The notes under the pieces were generated by a model. It worked only from the letters and a program-made list of their open reading frames with translations, did not search any database and had not been told where the DNA came from. 64,000 nucleotides of DNA from Candidatus Roizmanbacteria bacterium (GTDB lineage Bacteria; Patescibacteriota; Microgenomatia; UBA1406; GWC2-37-13), in the NCBI GenBank assembly GCA_012798265.1, contig JAAZNM010000007.1, positions 62,001-126,000 on the forward strand, given 5' to 3'. This document shows, in pieces, positions 25,317 to 33,059 of this stretch. Position 1 is the first letter of the stretch. Every line of letters begins with the position of its first letter. The position numbers and the translations under genes are program-made.

Positions 25317-27365
25317 TTAAAGAGTTTGGATATTGATCTTAACATTGTTCTTGAAAAAAGGCAACCGGTTGTTAAGAAAAGGAATCGGTAAAGGTTGCTT
25401 GAGATTGATGTCCAAACCGCTGACGGCAAAATTGTCCTTCATAATTTGAGTAAGCTTATCTTTATCCTTGCCTAGGGACAGTTCCAAGATTTTGCCTTTA
25501 TCAACATCCTTCAAAGCGATGCCTTTAACACCAATCTTCATATCAACCGCTCCCTTCTCCTCTTTTACCTTACCTATTTGATAGCTGATATTTTGTTTGG
25601 GTAGTATATAACCCGTCCGAACCTGTTTTGAAAGATATCCGTAAAGTATATTGACCAACTCCGGCTTATCATATGTGTAGTAAACCGTATCCGCCCTGGC
25701 GGACAAAGCCACGGATGAAGCTTCCTCTCCCACTTCTTTGGAGTATTTTTTCTCATCCAAACTGGTTTGGGTCAGATCGTTAATGATCTTTTCGTTCGCT
25801 GAAACGGGCAGATTTTTACCTTGGCCGTCTTCCTTAACTTTCCGCATGACAAGACTGTCCAAATCGGCTAGATCTTGTTTACTGACGGTCTGAACGGTTT
25901 TTTTGGTTCCACCGCTAAAATCTGACTCGTTTTTGGCATAATAAAAATATGAGTCCAACGACTCGATAGCAAAAGTCTGCCCTTTGTTTAGATTACTTTC
26001 CGTCCCTATTTGAAGTGCAGTCACCTTGACGTTTGTTTTTCCCGGGAAACGTCCACCTTCGTTACCTGTGGCAGAGGCGACCTTAACCTCATTATCTAGG
26101 GCAAACTTTATACCTTTTGACTCAATCACCGTTCCTTTAGCAAGCGTCTTTTCTTTGTTGAAATTGTATACGGTTACCTCTCCTTGGGCTTTTGTACCGA
26201 TATCTTTTTTGCCGGTAGTCGTTTTCGACTGCGAAAAATCCGCCGATACGGTCGATATCTTCAATGCCAGATCCACCCCTCCGTCGACACCGGCTGTCAA
26301 CTCCAACTCCTTCTCGACATTATCTGTCGGAACAAACACCGTCAAATCAACCTTATGGAAATATATTTCGTTAATCAATACAGATAAGACAATAAGAAAC
26401 AGGCCGATAAAAACGGCGATCTTCCTTGAAGACTTGAAGGCGGGAATAACCAGTTTTCCTTTGAAGAGAAACTCGGGATGAGGCAGTTTCGAAAAGTCAA
26501 AAGACAGGTGTTTTTTAGTTTGTTTTTTTTCGACGGGGGGCGGAAATCCCTCTTCTTTGATATCTTGATTAATGACAAAACCCAACACTTCTTTTTCTTC
26601 CTTTTTTTCCGGCAGGGGCGCGGAAGAGGTTTCGCTTAACGACTGGGCGGAAAAAACCTCTATCAAAGCATCTGTTATTGTTTCTTCCTTGATTATCTCC
26701 ACTTTGGGCAACTGGATGAATAGATCTCCTTGCCAATGATGAGTCAAAATTTTGGCGGCTTCGTCGTCTAGGCCTTTTGAGTTGTAGATTATAATCCTTG
26801 AAGGCAAAGTCGTCTTTTCTTTGGCTTGACCGAAAACCGTGGAAAGATCATTGGTCAAACTGTCCGTCCTGGGGGCGACCGACGAAAAAGACAGCTGGCC
26901 GACTTTATAAACAAATACGCCCAAACTACCCTCATCGAACTCTATCAGTATTGCGGTAAGGCGGACATCTTCTTTTTTTTCAAGATATTTGGCAACCGCC
27001 TCCTGACACTCGATAAAACCCAACGGTTTAAGTTCAAGATTTCTAACCAGGTCTTTAATCTTGCTTAAATATGTTTTTTTAATATCGTGGTTTTTTTCGT
27101 CAACCAGATGGGAATAAACAAAAAATATAGCTTCGTCGGCCGACTGTTTCGTCCGGTTCTCGATCTTAAAGATCGCTTCATCGGCATCTTCGACTATGTT
27201 ATCCCAACCGTTGGAAAAGCTTATTTTTTCCTGATCCAAGATCCTAAGTCGCTTATCTGAATCCGCATCCATCATTATTATCACAGCCGACCTTTCTTTT
27301 ATCAAAAAACCCAAAAACTTTTTTTGTCGGGAATTTTTTTTGCGGAAAAAATTAAAAAATTTCAT
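25317..27365 (-). CDS. PilM/FtsA-like domain fused by a membrane helix to a baseplate-J-like domain
   Basis: A 682-residue protein in three parts. Residues 1-250 look like an actin-fold PilM/FtsA-type domain (LIEFDEGSLGVFVYKVGQL, SRIIIYNSKG). Then come a charged Pro/Glu linker and a membrane helix near 315-335 (KIAVFIGLFLIVLSVLINEIYF). The remainder is an extracytoplasmic beta-rich domain with baseplate-J-like phrases (TKAQGEVTVYNF, GTVIESKGIKFALD, GTESNLNKGQTF). Such proteins occur in CPR genomes without any phage context. It may connect a cytosolic ATP-binding platform to an outer assembly. It precedes sortase in a two-gene unit. Function unknown. Confidence 0.68.
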   Translation of the reverse strand: MKFFNFFRKKNSRQKKFLGFLIKERSAVIIMMDADSDKRLRILDQEKISFSNGWDNIVEDADEAIFKIENRTKQSADEAIFFVYSHLVDEKNHDIKKTYLSKIKDLVRNLELKPLGFIECQEAVAKYLEKKEDVRLTAILIEFDEGSLGVFVYKVGQLSFSSVAPRTDSLTNDLSTVFGQAKEKTTLPSRIIIYNSKGLDDEAAKILTHHWQGDLFIQLPKVEIIKEETITDALIEVFSAQSLSETSSAPLPEKKEEKEVLGFVINQDIKEEGFPPPVEKKQTKKHLSFDFSKLPHPEFLFKGKLVIPAFKSSRKIAVFIGLFLIVLSVLINEIYFHKVDLTVFVPTDNVEKELELTAGVDGGVDLALKISTVSADFSQSKTTTGKKDIGTKAQGEVTVYNFNKEKTLAKGTVIESKGIKFALDNEVKVASATGNEGGRFPGKTNVKVTALQIGTESNLNKGQTFAIESLDSYFYYAKNESDFSGGTKKTVQTVSKQDLADLDSLVMRKVKEDGQGKNLPVSANEKIINDLTQTSLDEKKYSKEVGEEASSVALSARADTVYYTYDKPELVNILYGYLSKQVRTGYILPKQNISYQIGKVKEEKGAVDMKIGVKGIALKDVDKGKILELSLGKDKDKLTQIMKDNFAVSGLDINLKQPLPIPFLNNRLPFFKNNVKINIQTL

Positions 27366-27390
27366 GTGACGTTTGACTATATTTTATATT

Positions 27391-28884
27391 TTAATTGACT
27401 TTATAGTGGGAAAAAACCGTATCCAAATTTCCCTTAATGTTTTTTAAAGCTTCGCTATATGCCGTTCCTCTGATGGTATCGTTTATGGCATTTTCAAGAT
27501 ATTGAATTACCTGATCGTTCAGTCCGTTATCGTATGTTCTGGCAGCCGATGGCGAAGACACATAATAATCCGCTTGATTGATAACCGGTTTTAAATACTC
27601 GTTATTTTCCAATACGGATACCAGATCCTTTCGGGAGTAAGCTTCGCCAAAAGGACGTGTCTGACTCTCCAACTGAAAAAGTTTCGTCATATTTTCTTTT
27701 TCCGAAAGAAATTTCAAGAACTTCCATGCTTCCAGTTGATTTTTACTGTACTTGGATACGCCCTCGGCCCAATAACTGGCCATCGAGATGGGTCGGCCAC
27801 TCAACAGGCGGGGAATTGGAGCCACTTTGACGTTTATGTCGGGATTTTCGGTTTTGATATTGATCACCCACCAGGATGGGGCGATTATCATCCCAACCTT
27901 TTCCTGAATAAAAGCGACGATGGAATTGGGCATGCTTTCGCTCCAGACGTCGTGAGGCGGTTCGGCAAACTGCCGATAAGCCTGCAGGGCACCGGCAGCT
28001 TCGGGCTTGTCAAGCTCTTTGAGACTGCCACCGTTCTGAAGCAGCATTAAGGTAAAAATGTCGGAAAAATGTTCTATGTTGGACGCGGTACCTATGGCGA
28101 TGCCGGCGGTGATCAGTTGTCCATCCTTATCTTTGACGGCCAGCTTAGTTGCCACGTCAATCATCTCATTCCAATCGGCCGGAGCCGTATCAAAACCAAC
28201 TTTTTTAAGCATATTCTCGTTATAAATTAAAACCAGTCCATCAAGATAAAGAGGTATTCCGTAATAACGGCCATTTAACTTTAGATCCTGTTGGTGAATC
28301 TTGTGGAAGGTACTTTCGAATTGGGAGTTATTTATTATATTGGTCGGCAAAGGTGCCACTACCTCCTCAAGTTGGGGTAACCAGGTATTGTGAAACCTGA
28401 AAATGTCAGGACCTTGTCCGTTTTTACTCCTTACCACCAATCGATCCTTATAATCTTGAGGTGACATCTTTTGGTAGTTGATGATGACATTCGGATTCTT
28501 ATTCTGATAATCCTGTATTAAAGGTTTCATTATCTCTTCGCTTTCCCAAAGACCCCAGTAACTGAGCTTTATTTCTTTTGGTTTACCGCCCCCCATGACA
28601 AGTCTCAAAATAACAAACAGGATAATTACGAAGACTAATACGCCGCCACCGACAATAAAAATATACCTGTTTTTGTTTTCTTCGTAAACGGGAGGAGGCA
28701 TTTCGGGAGGAATTTCCGGAGGGCCAGAACTGACTTCTTCGGTAGACGGAGCGCTGACATCGGCCGAAACTTCTTCAGGTTGTATATTTTCTTCAACCGG
28801 GACACTTTCGTAGACGGTCTTTGGCTGATCAATAGGAAGAGGGGTAGATTGATTTTCCGGCGGATTTTTTATATCATCATCCAT
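27391..28884 (-). CDS. Membrane-anchored extracellular solute-binding protein (family 1)
   Basis: I chose the ATG at 28884 (497 residues), which follows an extended -10 by 7 nt; an in-frame ATG at 28929 exists. Residues 1-72 are a Pro/Glu-rich cytosolic tail, 74-97 a membrane helix (YIFIVGGGVLVFVIILFVI), and from about 105 a periplasmic-binding-protein fold of the sugar/oligosaccharide type (LSYWGLWESEEIMKPLI, GPDIFRFHNTWLPQL, LYLDGLVLIYNENML, AWKFLKFLSEKENM). It is anchored by a helix rather than a lipobox. No ABC permease or ATPase gene is adjacent, so its transporter partner is elsewhere or absent. Confidence 0.86.
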   Translation of the reverse strand: MDDDIKNPPENQSTPLPIDQPKTVYESVPVEENIQPEEVSADVSAPSTEEVSSGPPEIPPEMPPPVYEENKNRYIFIVGGGVLVFVIILFVILRLVMGGGKPKEIKLSYWGLWESEEIMKPLIQDYQNKNPNVIINYQKMSPQDYKDRLVVRSKNGQGPDIFRFHNTWLPQLEEVVAPLPTNIINNSQFESTFHKIHQQDLKLNGRYYGIPLYLDGLVLIYNENMLKKVGFDTAPADWNEMIDVATKLAVKDKDGQLITAGIAIGTASNIEHFSDIFTLMLLQNGGSLKELDKPEAAGALQAYRQFAEPPHDVWSESMPNSIVAFIQEKVGMIIAPSWWVINIKTENPDINVKVAPIPRLLSGRPISMASYWAEGVSKYSKNQLEAWKFLKFLSEKENMTKLFQLESQTRPFGEAYSRKDLVSVLENNEYLKPVINQADYYVSSPSAARTYDNGLNDQVIQYLENAINDTIRGTAYSEALKNIKGNLDTVFSHYKVN

Positions 28885-28891
28885 AGTATTT

Positions 28892-28900
28892 ATGATAGCA
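28892..28900 (-). promoter_or_regulatory. Extended -10 of the solute-binding-protein gene
   Basis: Minus-strand TGCTATCAT ends 7 nt before the ATG at 28884. It lies inside the first codons of the divergent VanW gene. Confidence 0.5.
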
Positions 28901-30280
28901 AATAAAAGAAAGGTGTGGGCCAGCATCATAATTTTAGTTGCGTTCTTTTCTTTTATTGCCTATTATTTTTTCTCTCTTGACAAATCTTTTGAAAATAAGA
29001 TCTATCCGCATGTTTTTGTTAACAAGATCGATTTCGGCGGCAAAGATAGGCAAAAAGTCTCCAAGTATTTCACAGAAAAAAACTCCCAGCTGGCCAAATT
29101 GGTTATATCGGTATCTTACGAACAACAACCGATCGCCACTTTTTCCGGAGAACAGCTCAATATCCATTATGACGGCAAAGGCATGGAAGAAAGGGCTTTT
29201 ATGATAGGCAGATCATCAAATCTGTCTTCGCGGATATATCAGAAAATTTCCACCTTAATATTGAAGCAGAAGTTTGTCTTGGAAACCAAAATCGAGTATG
29301 ACAGATCAATCGTCAATGATTTCGTAAGCGACTGCGAGGACACATATAACAAACCGGCCAAAAACGCCCTGTTCAAGTTTGAGAACGGCCGGGTAATCAG
29401 CTTTTCTCCCGAAGAAAACGGTCTGGGATTGGAAAGTGTTTCCTTCAAAAACGCTCTCGAAAAAAAAATCAGCGGGTTGGAAAAAAAACCCGGGAACTTT
29501 AATGTCGAAATCGCTTCAAAAACGATCGTTCCAGAGATTACCTTGGCCAAAGCCAACAACTACGGGATTGAGGAACTGATTGCCGTCGGAAAATCCGACT
29601 ACACTCACTCTATTCCCGAGCGGACCCATAATATTATTTTGGCTGCTTCAAAATTTGACGGCGTCCTCATACCAAAAAACGAGGTTTTTTCTTTTAATGA
29701 AACCGTCGGAGACATCTCTTCTCTTACCGGATACAAGCCGGCATACATAATAAAAAACGGCCGAACGGTCCTTGGAGACGGCGGTGGCGTCTGTCAAGTG
29801 TCAACCACTCTTTTCCGGGCCGCCTTGAACGCCGGTCTACCGATTGTCGAAAGACATGCCCACGCTTACCGCGTCGGTTATTATGAGAACGATTCCCAAC
29901 CGGGTTTTGACGCAACCGTCTTTGCCCCGACCAACGATCTCAAGATCAAAAACGATACGCCGGCTTACATATTGGTTCAAACGGAAATCGACAAGGAAAA
30001 CAATCTATTGTATTTTAAACTTTACGGGAAAAAGGATAATCGCAGATCAGAGATATCGAAGATTGCCTTATATGACCTCACTCCGCCACCACCTTCTCTA
30101 TATCAGGATGATCCGACTTTGAAGAAAGGAGTAATAAAGCAGGTCGACTATGCCGCCTCAGGCGGAAAAGCCAGTTTTCACTATCAAGTCACCAAAGACA
30201 ACCAGACGATTATTGATCAAGATTTCCTCTCTCTATTTAAACCTTGGCAGGCCGTTTATCTTGTAGGAACCGCTGACTAA
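28892..30280 (+). CDS. VanW family surface protein
   Basis: The protein has 462 residues: an N-terminal helix (ASIIILVAFFSFIAYYFF), a peptidoglycan-binding-4-like domain (about 35-190) and the VanW domain (about 240-370; FSFNETVGDISSLTGY, GGGVCQVSTTLFRAAL, RHAHAYRVGYYE). The C-terminal region is G5-like beta (about 400-462). VanW proteins accompany vancomycin-resistance and cell-wall genes but their biochemical role is unsettled. The ATG is 7 bp from the divergent ATG of the solute-binding-protein gene. A GTG at 28913 is an alternative start that would shorten the tail. Confidence 0.9.
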   Translation: MIANKRKVWASIIILVAFFSFIAYYFFSLDKSFENKIYPHVFVNKIDFGGKDRQKVSKYFTEKNSQLAKLVISVSYEQQPIATFSGEQLNIHYDGKGMEERAFMIGRSSNLSSRIYQKISTLILKQKFVLETKIEYDRSIVNDFVSDCEDTYNKPAKNALFKFENGRVISFSPEENGLGLESVSFKNALEKKISGLEKKPGNFNVEIASKTIVPEITLAKANNYGIEELIAVGKSDYTHSIPERTHNIILAASKFDGVLIPKNEVFSFNETVGDISSLTGYKPAYIIKNGRTVLGDGGGVCQVSTTLFRAALNAGLPIVERHAHAYRVGYYENDSQPGFDATVFAPTNDLKIKNDTPAYILVQTEIDKENNLLYFKLYGKKDNRRSEISKIALYDLTPPPPSLYQDDPTLKKGVIKQVDYAASGGKASFHYQVTKDNQTIIDQDFLSLFKPWQAVYLVGTAD

Positions 30281-30285
30281 GAAGT

Positions 30286-30858
30286 TTAACGGAACAGTCT
30301 CGCCCGGCCCAGTTTATATTGAAGGTTTTTGTTCTTTCGCTCGCCGATTATTTTGGCCGGCACTCCGCCGACTATCGCATAGGGAGGAACATCCTTGGTG
30401 ACTACGGCTCCGGCTCCAACCACCGCACCTTTACCTATTTGCACCCCTGGAAGAATGATCGCCCTCGGTCCGATAAAAACATAGTCGTCGATCTTGACCG
30501 GAGCTATAACCGCCTTGAAGTTTGGATCGTTCAGATCGTGATCCGAATTGTATATCATCACCCCGGTAGCCAGAGCAACATGATTGCCGATAGCCAATTT
30601 ATCGCGGCCGTCAAGGACTGCCTGTTCGCCGACAATCGTATCATCGCCGATTACGATGTTTTTCGGATCATAAAAAACCGCACCCATATGAACGGTTGAC
30701 CCTTTGCCGATCTTTATGCCAAACAGGCGATAGACGGTTTTTCTTAACGTATGAGAAGGAATCTGGGCAAGCAGCTGGACAAAAAAAACCTCCAGTTCCA
30801 AGGCAATGTTATTTAATCGATTGACAACCTTCTTTCTTGTTATCTCGGTAAATTTCAT
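30286..30858 (-). CDS. Hexapeptide-repeat acyltransferase (LbH fold)
   Basis: This O- or N-acyltransferase of the WbbJ/maltose-acetyltransferase type would use acyl-CoA on a sugar. In 190 residues, a short helical N-terminus precedes left-handed beta-helix repeats: [56 protein letters not shown] and the closing ITKD-like [21 protein letters not shown]. The active-site His of the family is probably the one in NSDHDLND. The substrate is unknown; a glycan precursor is likely. It converges with VanW across 5 bp. Confidence 0.9.
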   Translation of the reverse strand: MKFTEITRKKVVNRLNNIALELEVFFVQLLAQIPSHTLRKTVYRLFGIKIGKGSTVHMGAVFYDPKNIVIGDDTIVGEQAVLDGRDKLAIGNHVALATGVMIYNSDHDLNDPNFKAVIAPVKIDDYVFIGPRAIILPGVQIGKGAVVGAGAVVTKDVPPYAIVGGVPAKIIGERKNKNLQYKLGRARLFR

Positions 30859-30870
30859 AACTATATAAGT

Positions 30871-30883
30871 ATTATAATATAAT
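30871..30883. promoter_or_regulatory. Shared symmetric -10 region between acyltransferase and patatin genes
   Basis: In a 34-bp divergent gap, ATTATAATATAAT offers TATAAT on the plus strand (30873-30878 and 30878-30883, the latter 9 nt from the patatin ATG). It also offers TATAAT on the minus strand (30876 to 30871, 12 nt from the acyltransferase ATG). Confidence 0.55.
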
Positions 30884-30892
30884 TAAATTCAT

Positions 30893-31732
30893 ATGTCTTT
30901 GTTTGGACAAATAAAAGTCGGCTTGGCTCTTGGAGGTGGCGGACCCCGCGGCTTGACCCATATAGGAGTAATCAAAGTTTTGGAGAGGAATAATATACCC
31001 ATCGATTACATAACCGGATCAAGTATAGGGGCGATGATCGGTGGTTTGTATGCCGCCACCAAAAACATTAACCTGATCGAACAGATCGCCACAAACAACA
31101 GTTGGAAGAACATCAGCTCCCTTTTTTTTGATCCTTCATTAAAAAATGGTCTTTTGCAGGGCAAAAAAATTGAGAATTTTATGAAAGATATCATCGGGAA
31201 TACCGAATTTAAGGATCTGAAAATTCCTTTTGCCGCCGTTACCACCGATCTTGGTACCGGTCAGATGCAGGTCATTTCCCAAGGCAGGGTAACCGACGCC
31301 ATCAGGGCCAGTATATCTATTCCTATGCTCTTTAAACCTATTCAAAGAGACGGTCGGCTTCTGGCAGATGGAGGTCTGTCATCTCCCCTTCCGGTCAAAG
31401 CAGTCAAAGACATGGGGGCTGATTTTGCCGTTGGGGTTAACCTGTACCATTACTTTCCAAAGGAAAAAATTGATTTTTTCCGACTGCCCCAAGACAGTCT
31501 GACTATTATCCTGAATAATCTCGCCAAATTCGAAGAAAAACAGGCCGATGTCGTTATCTGTCCAAAAACCGAATCTTTAAGTTGGGGAAGATTTATATTG
31601 GGTAAGGATTTCGAAAGCGGAATACTTCTTGGTGAACAAGCAGCCGAAGAACAGATCGATAAAATCAAATTGCTGCTGACCAAAAAAAAAGCCGGAAATT
31701 TTTTAAAAAAAATCTTTCATTTAAAAAATTAG
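30893..31732 (+). CDS. Patatin-like phospholipase (RssA/YchK type)
   Basis: This lipid acyl hydrolase with a Ser-Asp dyad has 279 residues. It shows the oxyanion loop GGGGPRGL (about 14-21), nucleophile elbow GSSIG (about 44-48; Ser) and catalytic DGG in ADGGLSSPLPV (about 160). There is no signal peptide, so it is cytosolic or peripheral. It probably hydrolyses membrane phospholipids or acyl esters. Cyclophilin follows 21 bp later with its own -10 box. Confidence 0.93.
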   Translation: MSLFGQIKVGLALGGGGPRGLTHIGVIKVLERNNIPIDYITGSSIGAMIGGLYAATKNINLIEQIATNNSWKNISSLFFDPSLKNGLLQGKKIENFMKDIIGNTEFKDLKIPFAAVTTDLGTGQMQVISQGRVTDAIRASISIPMLFKPIQRDGRLLADGGLSSPLPVKAVKDMGADFAVGVNLYHYFPKEKIDFFRLPQDSLTIILNNLAKFEEKQADVVICPKTESLSWGRFILGKDFESGILLGEQAAEEQIDKIKLLLTKKKAGNFLKKIFHLKN

Positions 31733-31738
31733 GCAATT

Positions 31739-31747
31739 TGTTACAAT
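31739..31747 (+). promoter_or_regulatory. Extended -10 promoter of the cyclophilin gene
   Basis: TGTTACAAT ends 6 nt before the ATG at 31754. Confidence 0.55.
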
Positions 31748-31753
31748 GGATAG

Positions 31754-32329
31754 ATGAAAAATCACCTTTTGTTCATAGGAGGATTTTTATTAATAGGTTG
31801 TAGCATTATGATCTTTTTTGCCGATAACAAACAAGTAAGAAACCAATCTTCAAAAAAAAACAGTCAGGCGACGATCAAAACTTCGGTTGGCGAAATAACC
31901 GTTGAGCTATTTTCCAAAGACACGCCGGTTACCGTTAACAACTTTATTTCCCTTTCTAAAAAAGGATTCTATAATAACACGATTTTCCATCGAGTCATTA
32001 AGGGCTTTATGGTTCAAGGAGGCGATCCTAAAGGCGACGGTACGGGTGGCCCCGGATACCGCTTCGACGACGAACCGTTTACAGGGGAATACTTGAGGGG
32101 AACAATCGCCATGGCCAACTCCGGACCAAACACCAACGGTAGCCAGTTTTTCATTATGCAAAAAGACTATCCCCTTCCTAAAAAATACGTTATCTTCGGA
32201 AAAGTTATCAAGGGCATTGAAGTGATCGACAAAATCGTCGATGGCGAAACCAAAGATAACGGTTACGGAGAAAAATCCCGGCCAGTTGATCCGGTCGTCG
32301 TCAACTCAATCGAGATTGTCGAGAAGTAA
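31754..32329 (+). CDS. Cyclophilin-type peptidyl-prolyl isomerase, exported
   Basis: This proline isomerase assists folding of exported proteins. The N-terminus (LLFIGGFLLIGCSIMIFFA) is a signal or anchor with a possible lipobox (LIGC). The cyclophilin domain spans about 38-190 with FHRVIKGFMVQGGDP (catalytic Arg), YRFDDE, GTIAMANSGPNTNGSQFFI and FGKVIKGIEVID. The 191-residue length is normal. Its last 29 bp overlap the convergent nuclease gene. Confidence 0.95.
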   Translation: MKNHLLFIGGFLLIGCSIMIFFADNKQVRNQSSKKNSQATIKTSVGEITVELFSKDTPVTVNNFISLSKKGFYNNTIFHRVIKGFMVQGGDPKGDGTGGPGYRFDDEPFTGEYLRGTIAMANSGPNTNGSQFFIMQKDYPLPKKYVIFGKVIKGIEVIDKIVDGETKDNGYGEKSRPVDPVVVNSIEIVEK

Positions 32330-33059
32330 AAAGACAGTGTTCGCAGTCTTTTCCCGCCTGGGGGACTTTGTCACCTTCAAGAGTTTTTTTGATTCTGTCC
32401 AAACAATCCTCTACCCAACGGTCATCGCCTACGTAAGGAACTATTGACAATTTAAAGCTTAAGATACCGTCGAATCTGGGATTATTTCTTATGGCATTGG
32501 CAAAAACAAAATAGGCTTTTTTGGAAACGGCAAAATTCATCTGCCTAAAAATCCATTGGTATACCTCCACCTGCCTTTTGTAACCTTGTTTGTATTTGTC
32601 TTCCAAAGAGATTTCCTTTTCCGTCGATGTCGATTTATAATCGACAATGACTATCTCTCCTTTTTTATCAATCCAAAGGTCGTCAATCAAACCGTCAACT
32701 ATCAGGTTGGTTCTTTTGTGCAGGACCGCCGCTCCGGAAAAACGGTTAACATCACCCCGCCATTTAGGTAGATCAGGATGGCTAAACGGAATCGCTTCAA
32801 TTCCGTATTTTTTCATGAGGGCATGGGGTTTTTTTTCCTTTCTCAAAATATCAAACTCGTTTTTAAGAAGGGTATCGACTGCCGAATTAAGGGAAAAACC
32901 GGGCATTGACGGTCTTGGTATTCCCAATCTCCTGTCAAGATAAAAACAGCGTTCGCATTCGACAAAAAGATCTATTTTCGACCGGCTTATTTTAAAAGGC
33001 TTATCACTCCCCGGTTGATAATATCTTGATTTAAACAGCATTCGTTTATTATATATCAT
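32301..33059 (-). CDS. RecB-like PD-(D/E)XK nuclease with paired CxxC motifs
   Basis: The protein has 252 residues. The nuclease core is seen in GLIDDLWIDKKGEIVIVDYKSTST (Asp, then D-x-K). A CxxC near the N-terminus (VECERCFYLDRR) and another near the C-terminus (DCEHCLF) together make a four-Cys set, as in AddB/Cas4-like iron-sulfur nucleases. The gene overlaps the end of the UvrD-like helicase gene by 11 bp, so helicase and nuclease are probably partners, like a minimal AddAB or helicase-nuclease repair pair. There is no cas1/cas2 nearby, so Cas4 is not supported. Confidence 0.85.
   Translation of the reverse strand: MIYNKRMLFKSRYYQPGSDKPFKISRSKIDLFVECERCFYLDRRLGIPRPSMPGFSLNSAVDTLLKNEFDILRKEKKPHALMKKYGIEAIPFSHPDLPKWRGDVNRFSGAAVLHKRTNLIVDGLIDDLWIDKKGEIVIVDYKSTSTEKEISLEDKYKQGYKRQVEVYQWIFRQMNFAVSKKAYFVFANAIRNNPRFDGILSFKLSIVPYVGDDRWVEDCLDRIKKTLEGDKVPQAGKDCEHCLFTSRQSRLS

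Noticed and set aside
25317-27365. Prophage or tailocin region because of the baseplate-J-like domain
   Set aside because: No tail, sheath, capsid, integrase or terminase genes surround it, and the protein is membrane-anchored next to sortase.
32301-33059. Cas4 and a CRISPR locus
   Set aside because: No repeats with spacers and no cas1/cas2; overlap with a UvrD-like helicase explains the nuclease better.
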